This document shows, in pieces, positions 36,361 through 44,835 of a DNA stretch of 64,000 nt (its first letter is position 1; each line of letters begins with the position of its first letter). This DNA comes from Halorubrum alkaliphilum. GTDB lineage: Archaea; Halobacteriota; Halobacteria; Halobacteriales; Haloferacaceae. The stretch spans positions 149,631 to 213,630 of the forward strand of contig NZ_JAGGKQ010000003.1 of assembly GCF_017873815.1 (NCBI RefSeq), written 5' to 3'. Under the pieces are notes generated by a model that saw nothing but the letters and a program-made list of their open reading frames with translations, was not told the DNA's origin and did not search any database. A program made the position numbers and the translations under genes.

Positions 36361-36819
36361 ATGAACGGGTTCCGGGTCGACGACCGCGCTTTCACCCCGC
36401 TGGCGGGAAGCGGCGTCCTCGTCGGCGTCGTCGTGTTGCTGCTCGCCGTCGTCGGTGCCGCGGTGTTCGGACTCATCGACGGGGTCGCCCCGCCCGACGC
36501 CGAGTTCGAAGTCGAACACGAGAGCGGGGACATCGTCGTCACCGCGCTCGGCCCCGATCCGGTCCCCGCCGAGGAACTGTACGTCCGCGGAGAGGACCCG
36601 AACGAGGAAGTGACCTTCGGCGCATGGCCCGGCGACGGCGTCGTACGGCCGGGCGATCGGATCACGGTTCCCGAGGCGACCGGCAACGAGGATCTGGAGA
36701 TAGTGTGGGAGCCCGTTGCGTTCGCCCGAACCGAGACGCTCGCCAGCTACAGCGAGAACGACGTCGACACCGACGGCTGGGACGAGGCAGACCCCCTCGG
36801 CTCCGACCCGCTCGACTGA
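36361..36819 (+). CDS. Archaeal type IV pilin (DUF1628-type N-terminus)
   Basis: 152 residues. The class III signal is MNGFRVDDRAFTPLAGSGVLVG: charged leader, a cleavage region at DDRA/FTPL, then one hydrophobic helix to about residue 40. Processing by a prepilin peptidase such as PibD would free the N-terminal FTPL. The rest is a beta-rich acidic outer domain (AEFEVEHESGDIVVTALG). It probably assembles in or modifies an adhesion pilus and could be a substrate of AglB N-glycosylation, though I saw no strong sequon cluster. Single gene. Confidence 0.85.
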   Translation: MNGFRVDDRAFTPLAGSGVLVGVVVLLLAVVGAAVFGLIDGVAPPDAEFEVEHESGDIVVTALGPDPVPAEELYVRGEDPNEEVTFGAWPGDGVVRPGDRITVPEATGNEDLEIVWEPVAFARTETLASYSENDVDTDGWDEADPLGSDPLD

Positions 36820-36923
36820 GCGGCGAAGGAACCTCATAACCGTATCTAGTTACAAATATCGTTCGCGAAGCCGTGAGAGATTTCTGAACGCGTTCAAGTC
36901 GGTACGGCCCATACCCCGTTCAG

Positions 36924-38024
36924 ATGCCGTTTTTTTCCGATCTCTCTTCCTCCCGTCGTCTCGAATTCGGCTCGAAGGAGATAACGGGGGCGATAGGGGA
37001 TTCGCTTACGGTTCTCCCGCTGGTCATCGCGCTCGCGCTCCTCACAGACGTATCGCTCCCACACGTGTTGTTCGCGTTCGGGGTCTTCCAGATCGTCTGG
37101 GGGGTTGCGTACGGGTTGCCGATCTCGGTGGAGCCGATGAAGGCACTGGTTGCGCTCGCCATCGCCGGAGCTCTCACCTACGCCGAACTCGCGCTGGCCG
37201 GACTGGTTCTGGCGGTCGTCCTCCTCGCGATCGGACTCACGGGGACCTTGGCGAGTCTTGAGCGCTGGATCGGCGAACCCGTCGTCCGGGGCGTCCAGTT
37301 CGCCGTGGGGCTGCTCCTGTTGGAGACCGGTCTCCGGCTCGCGGGCGAGGACCCGTTTCTCGCCGGCGTGGGAGTGGTGATCGCCGCCGTGACCGTCCTC
37401 GTCGGCCATCGGAACGCCAGCGCGTTGGCAGTTCTGGCCGCCGGTGCGCTGGTCGCCGTCGGGACGGCAGGGCTCCCGTCGCCACAGTGGCCCGGTCTCC
37501 CGCCGGTGCCACCGATCGCCCAGGGGTTCACGCGGGGAACAGTTGAGGGCGTGTTCGCACAGCTGGCGATGACGATCGGCAACGCGGCGCTCGCCACCTC
37601 GCTACTGTTCGCCGACCTGTTCGACGAGGACGTCTCTCCGGACGACCTATCGACGAGCATGGGAGTAACGAACCTCGTTGCGGTCCCGATCGGGGGGATC
37701 CCGATGTGTCACGGCTGTGACGGCGTCGCCGGAAAACACGAGTTCGGAGCGCGGACCGGTGGAGCCAACGTCGTGTTGGGCGTGTTCTATCTCGGTGCCG
37801 TGTTCGTCGCGACGACGGCACTGTTGGGAGCGTTCCCGCTGGCGATGCTCGGCGTGTTGCTCGCGGTCGTCTCGGTGTCGCTCGGGAAGAGCGTGGTGCG
37901 CTCCTCGAACCTCGCGCTTTCAGCGAGCATTGGACTCCTGACCCTGTTCACGAACCTCGGCATCGCCTTCCTCGTCGGCGTCGTCGCCCATCTGGTGCTC
38001 GAACGCGTCTCACGGAGTGACTGA
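36924..38024 (+). CDS. Mot1-like sulfate/molybdate transporter
   Basis: 366 residues and about ten hydrophobic helices. The signature [20 protein letters not shown] in the second half, together with [16 protein letters not shown] near the N-terminus, matches the putative molybdate/sulfate transporter branch (MOT1) of the SulP superfamily. No STAS domain is present, as expected for MOT1. It would import molybdate, or tungstate, for pterin cofactors. A tungsten/molybdenum enzyme of the AOR family is encoded 13 kb away. Monocistronic. Confidence 0.88.
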   Translation: MPFFSDLSSSRRLEFGSKEITGAIGDSLTVLPLVIALALLTDVSLPHVLFAFGVFQIVWGVAYGLPISVEPMKALVALAIAGALTYAELALAGLVLAVVLLAIGLTGTLASLERWIGEPVVRGVQFAVGLLLLETGLRLAGEDPFLAGVGVVIAAVTVLVGHRNASALAVLAAGALVAVGTAGLPSPQWPGLPPVPPIAQGFTRGTVEGVFAQLAMTIGNAALATSLLFADLFDEDVSPDDLSTSMGVTNLVAVPIGGIPMCHGCDGVAGKHEFGARTGGANVVLGVFYLGAVFVATTALLGAFPLAMLGVLLAVVSVSLGKSVVRSSNLALSASIGLLTLFTNLGIAFLVGVVAHLVLERVSRSD

Positions 38025-38069
38025 ACGACCCTCGATCGGAGCGAGACGGACCACGAGGGGTCCCGCCCG

Positions 38070-39209
38070 CTATTCGACCGACGCCCACTCACCCTGCTCG
38101 TCCGAGCGCTCGATCGCGTCGAGCACGCACTGGACCCGATACGCCTCCTCGAAGGAGGGGGAGAACTCCTCGCCCTCCGCGACCGACGAGAGGAACTCGT
38201 AGTTCTCGTGGACGAACGTGTGCTCCCAGCCGAGCACGTGGCCCGGCGGCCACCAGTGGTCGACGTACGGGTCCGTCTCGTCGGTGACGAGGACGGTTTC
38301 GTAGCCGCGGGTTCCCTCGTGGAGCACTTCCAACTCGTTGAGCCGTTCGAGCGAGAACTTCAGACTGCCCTTCGAGCCGTGGACGTGGATCGTGTGGTCG
38401 TTCTTGTGACCGGTCGCGAACCGCGAGGCCTCGAAGGTCCCCGTCGCGCCCGACTCGTAGGCGACCTGCGCGCTGAAGGCGTCGTCGACGGTCACGTCAC
38501 GATACTCCTCGATATCCCCGTCGTCGCCGAGCACGGGGCGCTCGTCGACGAACGTCGTGAGGTGTCCCGAGACGCGATCGATCCCGCCGACCGCGTCGCC
38601 GAGAAGGAACCCGGCAAGATCGATGGTGTGTGCGCCGAGGTCGCCGAGCGCGCCGGAGCCCGCAAGCTCCTCGTCCATTCGCCACGCCCACGGCGCTTCG
38701 GGGTCGACGAGCCAGTCTTGGAGGTATCGGCCGCGTACCTGTCGGATCTCGCCGATTTCGCCGTCCGCGATCAGGCCCCGCGCGTATCGGATCGCCGGCA
38801 CGAACCGGTAGTTGAACGCGCAGCCGGCGGGCACGTCGGCGGCCGCGGCCGCGTCGCGCATCCGCTCGGCACCCGCAAGCGTGGGCGCGAGCGGCTTCTC
38901 ACAGAGGACGGGTACGCCGGCTTCGAGCGCCGCGACCGAGGGCTCCACGTGGACGTGGTTCGGCCCGAGGTTGTAGAAGACGTCCACGTCCTCGATGGCG
39001 TCCGCCCAGTCGGTCGCCGTATGCGAGAAGCCGAACCGGTCGGCCGCCGTCGCGAGCGCCTCCTCGTCCCGCCCGACGAGCGTGTGCCGCTCGATCGCCG
39101 GCGCGTCCGGGAAGAACATCGGGAGCCGCGCCATCGCGTTGGCGTGCGCCTTGCCCATGAACCGATACCCCAGAACGCCGACCTTCAGCGGTGTGTCGGT
39201 CATCATCAT
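38070..39209 (-). CDS. Gfo/Idh/MocA-family oxidoreductase
   Basis: 379 residues. Three successive ATGs occur at 39209, 39206 and 39203; the first overlaps the upstream stop as ATGA and is taken here. The Rossmann motif KVGVLGYRFMGKAHANAM near the N-terminus and the EKPLAPTLAGAERM catalytic strand (Lys in EKP) are standard. DLGAHTIDLAGFLLGD is the substrate-domain signature. These enzymes oxidise or reduce sugars and inositols with NAD(P). The next gene upstream, a xylose-isomerase-like TIM barrel, overlaps it, forming a two-gene sugar-processing module of a kind usually used for inositol, keto-inosose or rare sugar breakdown. Confidence 0.92.
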   Translation of the reverse strand: MMMTDTPLKVGVLGYRFMGKAHANAMARLPMFFPDAPAIERHTLVGRDEEALATAADRFGFSHTATDWADAIEDVDVFYNLGPNHVHVEPSVAALEAGVPVLCEKPLAPTLAGAERMRDAAAAADVPAGCAFNYRFVPAIRYARGLIADGEIGEIRQVRGRYLQDWLVDPEAPWAWRMDEELAGSGALGDLGAHTIDLAGFLLGDAVGGIDRVSGHLTTFVDERPVLGDDGDIEEYRDVTVDDAFSAQVAYESGATGTFEASRFATGHKNDHTIHVHGSKGSLKFSLERLNELEVLHEGTRGYETVLVTDETDPYVDHWWPPGHVLGWEHTFVHENYEFLSSVAEGEEFSPSFEEAYRVQCVLDAIERSDEQGEWASVE

Positions 39210-40174
39210 GCCCAGTACGCCTCACCCGGTTCCGTCTCGAAGACGGCTCGCGAGAGGACGTCGACCGCCTTCTCCAGTCCCTCCCGCGAGGAGGTGAGCG
39301 AGTCCTCGTGTTCGATCGAGAGCGCCCCCTCGTAGCCGACCATCCGGAGCGTCGAGACGACGTCCTTCCAGTGGCTCTCGTCGTGACCGTAGCCGATGGA
39401 GCGGAACAGCCACGACCGGTCGGGCTCGTCGGTGTACACGGTCGTGTCGAGAACCCCCTTCAGGCGGACGTTCGACTCGTACACCTTCGTGTCCTTCGCG
39501 TGGAAGTGGTGGATCGCGTCGTGCTCGCCCAAAAAGCGGATCGCCTCGGTGATGTCGATGCCCTGCCAGTAGAGGTGTGAGGGGTCGAAGTTCGCGCCGA
39601 TCCGCTCGTTGGTCGCCTCGCGGAGCGCGAGCAGCCCTGTCGGCTCGTAGACGAGCATGTTCGGGTGCATCTCGATGGCGACGTCGACGCCGTGGGCGTC
39701 GGCGTGCTCCGCGAGGTCGGCCCAGTAGGGGATCGCGACCTCGTCCCACTGGTACTCGTGGGCCTCCGCGTGCTCGTTCGGCCACGGGGCCGTGATCCAG
39801 TTCGGCGTCGAGTCGCCGGGTGCGCCCGCCGGCAACCCGGAAAAGCAGGTGACCGTGTCGACGCCGAGCTGGTCGGCCAGCTCGATCGCCTCACGCAGCT
39901 CGCGGTCGGCATCGTCGGCCCGCTCCTCCTCGGGATGTAACGGGTTGTTGTGGGTCGCCAGCGCGGAGATCCGGAGGTCGTACTCATCGAGCAGCTCGTC
40001 GAGCTCCGCCTGCGCGCGGTCGTCGTCGAGGTACGCCTGACGGTCGATATGTCCCTCCCCCGGCCAGCCGCCGACGCCGAGTTCGACCGCGTCGACCCCG
40101 AGGTCGGAGAGGTACGCGAACGCTTGGTCGATCGACTGATCGCCGAGTGGAACGGTTAGTACGCCGAGGTCCAT
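39206..40174 (-). CDS. Sugar phosphate isomerase/epimerase (xylose isomerase-like TIM barrel)
   Basis: 322 residues starting MDLGVLTVPLGDQSIDQAFA. Conserved barrel residues include the metal-site Glu in VDVAIEMHPNM, NFDPSHLYWQG, HFHAKDTKV and the final SIEHED. The family isomerises or dehydrates sugars and inositols with a divalent metal. Its stop overlaps the start of the Gfo/Idh/MocA gene, so the two are translationally coupled and probably act in sequence on the same sugar. Confidence 0.92.
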   Translation of the reverse strand: MDLGVLTVPLGDQSIDQAFAYLSDLGVDAVELGVGGWPGEGHIDRQAYLDDDRAQAELDELLDEYDLRISALATHNNPLHPEEERADDADRELREAIELADQLGVDTVTCFSGLPAGAPGDSTPNWITAPWPNEHAEAHEYQWDEVAIPYWADLAEHADAHGVDVAIEMHPNMLVYEPTGLLALREATNERIGANFDPSHLYWQGIDITEAIRFLGEHDAIHHFHAKDTKVYESNVRLKGVLDTTVYTDEPDRSWLFRSIGYGHDESHWKDVVSTLRMVGYEGALSIEHEDSLTSSREGLEKAVDVLSRAVFETEPGEAYWA

Positions 40175-40286
40175 ACCCGGGGATCGGACAACCGGCCGAA
40201 TAAGTGTTCAGGTAGTTTCCCGGCTCTCTCGATCCGGACGTTCGGATCCCGCACGATCCACGGTCTCCGGCGGACGAACCACATGA

Positions 40287-40295
40287 GGTTTTAAC
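40287..40295 (+). promoter_or_regulatory. TATA-like box for the PspA gene
   Basis: GGTTTTAAC is centred about 27 nt before the ATG at 40318 but only 18 nt before the alternative ATG at 40309, which supports the 40318 start. Confidence 0.45.
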
Positions 40296-40317
40296 GGGTG
40301 GAGCGTGTATGACGGGT

Positions 40318-41226
40318 ATGGGAATCCTCTCGCGCGCCTCCTACGTCATCCGCTCGAAGATGAACGCCCTCCTCAACCGGGCGGAGGATCCGACGGAGAC
40401 GCTCGACTACTCGTACGAACAGATGCGCGACGAGCTCCAGGACGTCAAACAGGGTATCGCGGACCTGACGACCCAGAAGAAGCGGCTGGAGATCCAGAAG
40501 CGCAAGCTCGAAGAGAACGTCGAGAAGCACAACCGACAGGCTCGCGAGGCGGTCCAGCAGGACCGGGACGACCTCGCGCGGAAGGCCCTCGAAAAGAAGA
40601 AATCGAAGATGAGCCAGATCGAGGAGCTGGAAGGACAGATAGCCGAGCTCAACGGCACGCAGGAACAGCTCGTCGACAAGAAGAACGAGCTCCAGAACCG
40701 GATCGAGGAGTTCCGCACCAAAAAGGAGACGATGAAGGCCCGCTACGAGGCGGCCGAGGCCTCCTCGCGCGTCTCGGAGGCGATGACCGGCGTCGGCGAC
40801 GAGATGGAGGACGTGGGCCGTTCCATCGAACGGGCCGAGGAGCGGACCGAGGAGATGGAGGCGCGCGCGGAAGCGATGGACGAGCTTCAGGACTCGGGGG
40901 CCTTCGAGGACGCGCTCTCCGACAAGGACGACATCGACCGCGAGCTCGACGGGCTCACGACGAACAGCGAGGTCGACTCCGAGCTGGAGACGCTGAAAGG
41001 CGAGCTCGGAAAGGCGGACCCGCCGGCCGAGAACACCGGGGAGAGCGAATCCGCGACCGACGAGGAGATCGACGCCGAGCTCGACGACCTCCAGACGGAC
41101 CTCGACGAGTCGGATCTGGAGGCCGATCTCGAGGACGACGATCTCGATATCGACTTGGACGAGGAGGTCGAAACAGACGTGGAGCTGGAGGAGTCGGAAG
41201 TCGACGCAGACGAGCCACGAAACTGA
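40318..41226 (+). CDS. PspA/IM30-family membrane-stress protein
   Basis: 302 residues from the ATG at 40318 (MGILSRASYVIRSKMNALLN), the usual amphipathic start of PspA; an ATG three codons earlier is less likely. RAEDPTETLDYSYEQMRDEL then begins a long continuous coiled coil to about residue 190. The last ~100 residues are a highly acidic Asp/Glu-rich tail (DLEDDDLDIDLDEEVETDVE) not found in bacterial PspA. ESCRT-III-like PspA polymers coat and repair stressed membranes. The acidic tail may be a salt adaptation or a regulatory arm. Confidence 0.93.
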   Translation: MGILSRASYVIRSKMNALLNRAEDPTETLDYSYEQMRDELQDVKQGIADLTTQKKRLEIQKRKLEENVEKHNRQAREAVQQDRDDLARKALEKKKSKMSQIEELEGQIAELNGTQEQLVDKKNELQNRIEEFRTKKETMKARYEAAEASSRVSEAMTGVGDEMEDVGRSIERAEERTEEMEARAEAMDELQDSGAFEDALSDKDDIDRELDGLTTNSEVDSELETLKGELGKADPPAENTGESESATDEEIDAELDDLQTDLDESDLEADLEDDDLDIDLDEEVETDVELEESEVDADEPRN

Positions 41227-41270
41227 GACGCTGATACCGGGTTTTGATCGCGTCCCGTCGCTCCCGACTA

Positions 41271-42191
41271 TCAGCCGTGCGTGTATCCGCGATCGGGGAG
41301 CGCGTCACCGTCGACGGTGACGCCTCCATCGGCACGCGTGACAGTCCCGACTCGGGTAAGACCCGCGGGACACGTCTCGCGAAGTCTTTCGATGGCGTCC
41401 GGCGGGACCGTACAGACGAGCTCGAAGTCCTCGCCGAAATGGGCCGCCAGCTCGAACCGGTCGGCGGTGTCGCTCGTGGCGTCGTCGGTGCCGCTTCCTT
41501 CCACCACGTCGTCGACGGCGGGATGAACCGGGAGGGCGTCGCGGTCGAGCGAGACGCCGACCTCGCTCGCCTCCGCGAGCTGGTGAAGCGACCGGGCGAG
41601 GCCGTCCGAGGAGTCCATCATTGCCGTCGCGGATCCGGCGAGGACGCGACCGTCGGCGACCCGCGGCGTGAAGCGAAACAGGTCGTTCGCACGGTCGACC
41701 GCGGCCTCGGTTCCGCGCTCGAACAGCCGAAGCGCCGCGGCCGACCGCCCGAGTTCCCCGGTGACGCAGACCGCGTCGCCGGGGTTCGCCCCGGAGCGAT
41801 ACACCGCTCCCGCCGCCGTCACCGATCCGATCGCGGTCGTCGCGGTGGTGAACTCCGTGTGGGTGTCGAGGTCGCCGCCCACGTACTCGCCGCCGACGGT
41901 CTCACAGACGTCGACCGCGCCGGCGACGAACCGGTCCAGCTCGGTCGGGTCGAACGCCTCGTCGGCGTAGACGGCCACCGCCGCCGTCGCTTCGGCCCCC
42001 ATCGCCGCCACGTCCGAGAGGGACGCGCCGACCGCGCGCCAACCGGCGGTGTACCGGGTCGACCCGGGCGGAAAGTCGGTTCGCTCGTGGAGCATGTCCG
42101 TCGTGATCACCGTGTCGTCGACGACGGCCGCGTCGTCGCCAGCGTGCGGGAGGTCGGCGGCGAGTCGTCGAAGGGCGTCGCGCTCGTTCAC
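41271..42191 (-). CDS. thiL: Thiamine-monophosphate kinase
   Basis: 306 residues from the GTG at 42191 (VNERDALRRLAADLPHAGDD); the longer open frame contains promoter-like DNA. The AIR-synthase/ThiL fold is shown by HAGDDAAVVDDTVITTDML and WRAVGASLSDVAAMGAE. GGDLDTHTEF, VTGELGRSAAALRL, MMDSSDGLARSLHQL and HFGEDFELVCTV follow. It phosphorylates thiamine phosphate to thiamine diphosphate. Unlike many archaeal ThiL proteins it is not fused to ThiN. Confidence 0.93.
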   Translation of the reverse strand: MNERDALRRLAADLPHAGDDAAVVDDTVITTDMLHERTDFPPGSTRYTAGWRAVGASLSDVAAMGAEATAAVAVYADEAFDPTELDRFVAGAVDVCETVGGEYVGGDLDTHTEFTTATTAIGSVTAAGAVYRSGANPGDAVCVTGELGRSAAALRLFERGTEAAVDRANDLFRFTPRVADGRVLAGSATAMMDSSDGLARSLHQLAEASEVGVSLDRDALPVHPAVDDVVEGSGTDDATSDTADRFELAAHFGEDFELVCTVPPDAIERLRETCPAGLTRVGTVTRADGGVTVDGDALPDRGYTHG

Positions 42192-42766
42192 GGGGGAACG
42201 CACGGCACCCGCACGAATATAACGGATCGGTCCGCGAGGACGCTCGACCGAAAGCAAGTGTGGTTCGCGGTAGCACCAACCAATTAAGGAGATAAGACAA
42301 CATATCGTACATTATCATGATCTATCGTTATGTTTATTATCCCGTCGCCGGACGTTCCGGTTACGATGTCAGTACCAGTACGCGGGCGCACGGCGACTCG
42401 ACGGACGAACGGATCGAACGCGGGACCACCACCACGACCACCCATACGACCGGATGATGACACCTAACGACACGACACCGACCGACCCGGCACCAACCGA
42501 CACGACGAACCGAGCCGAAACGAACGCCGACGATCGATTCGCGAGCGAGTCCACAGACGCCGCTCGCCGCTCTGCTCGGACGCGCGGACGGACGGCTGCG
42601 TCGACAGCGGTCCCGATGGCGGCGGGGCGCTCGGGGCCCCGCCCCGACACGACGACGTTCACGTGTGGCGCGCGAGAGCGACCCGCCGACACACGGACGG
42701 GGTAACCGAACCCCCCTCGTCGACCGAGAGCGGCGGAGTTTTCCGCCTGCCGCCCGCGCTGGTGGT
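42192..42766. other. Gene-poor stretch between thiL and the DHH phosphoesterase gene
   Basis: 575 bp. The left part (about 42285-42350) is strikingly AT-rich, with short repeated TATC/ATCATGATC words, and is probably a promoter region. Two small overlapping frames follow: ATG 42366 to TAA 42467 (33 residues, MSVPVRGRTATRR...) and ATG 42454 to 42705 (83 residues). Neither resembles a known family, and the codon pattern is only weakly protein-like, so coding is uncertain. Confidence 0.5.
42454..42705 (+). CDS. Possible small Thr/Arg-rich protein (doubtful)
   Basis: 83 residues. The first third is Thr/Pro/Asp-rich (MMTPNDTTPTDPAPTDTTN) and the rest Arg/Ala-rich with one cysteine. It overlaps a 33-codon frame by 14 nt and ends 61 bp before the DHH gene. 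An antisense frame of similar length exists. Without homologues in view this may not be expressed as protein. Confidence 0.22.
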   Translation: MMTPNDTTPTDPAPTDTTNRAETNADDRFASESTDAARRSARTRGRTAASTAVPMAAGRSGPRPDTTTFTCGARERPADTRTG

Positions 42767-44050
42767 ATGGACGACGATCTCATCGACGAGGCCGGCATGG
42801 CCCGATCGCGGTACACCCGCCTCCCGGGCAAGGGGTTCTTTTATCCCGATTCGCTCGACGACGAGCGTGCGGAGCGGCGCGCGCGCGAGGCCATCGAGGG
42901 CAGCGAGGCGGTCGTGATCGCCGACGGCGACGCCGACGGACTCGCCTGTGCGGCGATGATCCGCGAGACGTACGACGCCGCGCTCGACGTCGAGGCGTTC
43001 GAGGCAGCCATCGCCGAGCGACTGGCTGACGGGGACGAGGAAGAAAGGAACGACGAGGATGATGGTGTAGGAACTGAGGACGACGAGGATGATGGTGCGG
43101 GGGCCGAAAGCAACGTCGACGATCCCACCGAACACCCTCACACGCTCTCCTCGGTCGGGTTGGTGCCGGCGGGGCCGTACTCGCTCGACACCGCGCTCGA
43201 ACGCGTCGTCGCGTACGCGGACGACGACATCGATCTGTACGTCTGTGACCTCTGTCCCGACGAGTTCGAGCTGATAGCCGACCAACTCGAATCACTCGCA
43301 GGCTCGACCGCGTCGATCCGGTGGTTCGACCACCACCAGTGGGACGAGTCGGTCGCGGACGCGGTTCGGGAGGCGGGCGTCGACCTGACGATCGGCGAGT
43401 CAGACGAGGAGTGTACCGCGGACGTGACGCTCCGGTCGCTCCCGTACGAGTTCGAGGACCGATGGAGCGAGTTGGCCGTCGTCACGCGCGACCACGACCT
43501 CTGGATCAAGGAAGACCCCCGCTCGGACGACCTCGCGGACTACTCCTACTGGGCCGGCAGCGAGGAGTACGCGACCGTCGTCGGCGCGTACGGCGCGGAC
43601 CTCCCGGAAACGGTTCTCGAATACGTCGAGTCCCGTCGGGTCGAGAAGGCGGCCCGAATCGATGCCGCGGTCGACCGAGCGATCACTCACGAGGTGGGCG
43701 ACTGGCGCGTCGCGGTGACGTACGGCCGGTGTTCACAGAACGAGGTCGCCGAGACGTTACGCGAGCAGGGGGCCGACGCCGCCGTGATCGTCAAACCCGC
43801 CGGCTCGGCCTCGATCCGCGGATCGGAGGACTTCCAGCACGCCCACGAGGTCGCCGACAAGGTGAACGGCGGCGGCCACCCGCAGGCGGCCGGCTGTAAG
43901 CCGGATATCTACGACGATATGCTGGATTACGCCCATCACTGGACCACCGACGGGCAGGCCTGTAAACGCGTGATCCTCGCCGCGTTCGAGGCGGTCGCCG
44001 AGGAGGTCGCCGCCGGAGAGACCGACGATATCCCTGACGACGACGGGTAG
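42767..44050 (+). CDS. DHH-family phosphoesterase (RecJ/NrnA-like) with intact motifs
   Basis: 427 residues from the ATG at 42767 (MDDDLIDEAGMARSRYTRLP). Motif I is VVIADGDADGLACAAMI, the DHH motif is RWFDHHQWDE, and the DHHA1 end is VNGGGHPQAAGCKPD, so all catalytic elements are present, in contrast to the worn DHH protein at 33281. An acidic insert at about residues 85-125 carries a DNA repeat (CGACGAGGATGATGGTG at 43051 and 43081). Likely activity is hydrolysis of oligonucleotides, cyclic dinucleotide products or pAp in the cytosol, by family. Repeat copy 2 begins 189 bp downstream. Confidence 0.9.
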   Translation: MDDDLIDEAGMARSRYTRLPGKGFFYPDSLDDERAERRAREAIEGSEAVVIADGDADGLACAAMIRETYDAALDVEAFEAAIAERLADGDEEERNDEDDGVGTEDDEDDGAGAESNVDDPTEHPHTLSSVGLVPAGPYSLDTALERVVAYADDDIDLYVCDLCPDEFELIADQLESLAGSTASIRWFDHHQWDESVADAVREAGVDLTIGESDEECTADVTLRSLPYEFEDRWSELAVVTRDHDLWIKEDPRSDDLADYSYWAGSEEYATVVGAYGADLPETVLEYVESRRVEKAARIDAAVDRAITHEVGDWRVAVTYGRCSQNEVAETLREQGADAAVIVKPAGSASIRGSEDFQHAHEVADKVNGGGHPQAAGCKPDIYDDMLDYAHHWTTDGQACKRVILAAFEAVAEEVAAGETDDIPDDDG

Positions 44051-44239
44051 CGGCCGACCGCGGTCGACGTAGATCCGCTAGCGCTTATAAATACGAGAGG
44101 TCGATTGAGCGTGTTCGTGTCGTCAGCGGCGATCCGTGACCGACGGTGTGAAGTTCCGATCAGGTGGCTCCGTTGAAATCAGTAGAAAGTGACGTTTCTC
44201 TCTCCCTGCGGCCAGTACAGACGCGGTCGTGAGTGATGG
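44051..44239. other. Spacer between the DHH gene and repeat copy 2
   Basis: 189 bp without a gene. It contains GCTTATAAATACG near 44091 (TATA-like), and the string GGCTCCGTTGAAATC near 44166 resembles an insertion-sequence end, but I cannot find its partner. Nothing else is supported. Confidence 0.3.
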
Positions 44240-44719
44240 CGGGAGTGGGTCTCGCAATACGGTTTGGTAGGTGTTTATAAGTGGGGTACTGGTGTTGCTG
44301 GCGGCTGTTTATAAGTAGATGGTGCTGTGGTGAGCGGCTCTGCTTCTCCAGCTGTTCATTTATAAGCGGTTAGCGACAAATCGTCGGTGAAGACTTCCAA
44401 AGCCCCAGCCTGCTCCGGTCGAGGGGCTCGCTGCGCGCTCAAAAGGGCTCGCTATGCTCGCCCTTTTGAGTGCTTGCGTCACCCGTCTTCCCGGAGCAGG
44501 CTGCCCCTTTGAGCCCCACCCCGCACAGCACCCGCACCTCACGCCTCCCCAGCCTCGCCGGAACGGCGCTTAAAGCGCCGTTCCGGGCTCCAGCGAGAAT
44601 CGAAGATTCTCTGGCAGCCGGCGCGCCACCGCGGTGTTCATTTATAAACGATCGTCGCAGCCGCTCACAGTCCTTTTAAATACGATCACGTTGCTGCCGA
44701 TTTGAGAGACCCACTCCCG
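44240..44719. repeat. Structured dispersed repeat, copy 2 (intact, 480 bp)
   Basis: Terminal inverted repeats are CGGGAGTGGGTCTCGCA (44240-44256) and, at the right end, a segment whose complement reads CGGGAGTGGGTCTCTCA (ending 44719); 16 of 17 match. TTTATAA boxes at 44274, 44308 and 44359 have the same offsets from the left end (34, 68, 119) as in copy 1, and CCAAAGCCCCAGCC is at offset 157 in both. A perfect 10-bp stem (44409-44418 with 44491-44500) encloses an 11-bp hairpin (44438-44448 with 44460-44470). The 50-nt block at 44508-44557 has three differences from copy 1. A 13-bp perfect hairpin (44558-44586) and a 7-bp hairpin (44595-44611) follow. The last TTTATAA lies 79 nt from the right end in both copies. 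Same orientation as copy 1. Confidence 0.88.
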
Positions 44720-44835
44720 GAATCGATCACTACGCACTCGTCACCGAACGGGTGTTTCAGACAGTATTGTATCTGAAAACGGGTTTTCAACGAAGCCACG
44801 CAGGCTCATAAACGCCGTCGAACCGAGTCCGCTCG

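Noticed and set aside
44150..44185. Insertion-sequence end (GGCTCCGTTGAAATC)
   Set aside because: No matching inverted partner or target duplication was found within the gap.
17856..44719. Both repeats being exactly 480 bp long
   Set aside because: The equal total arises by chance: the first stem region is 38 nt shorter in copy 1 and the later part 38 nt longer. Only the arm lengths are truly conserved.
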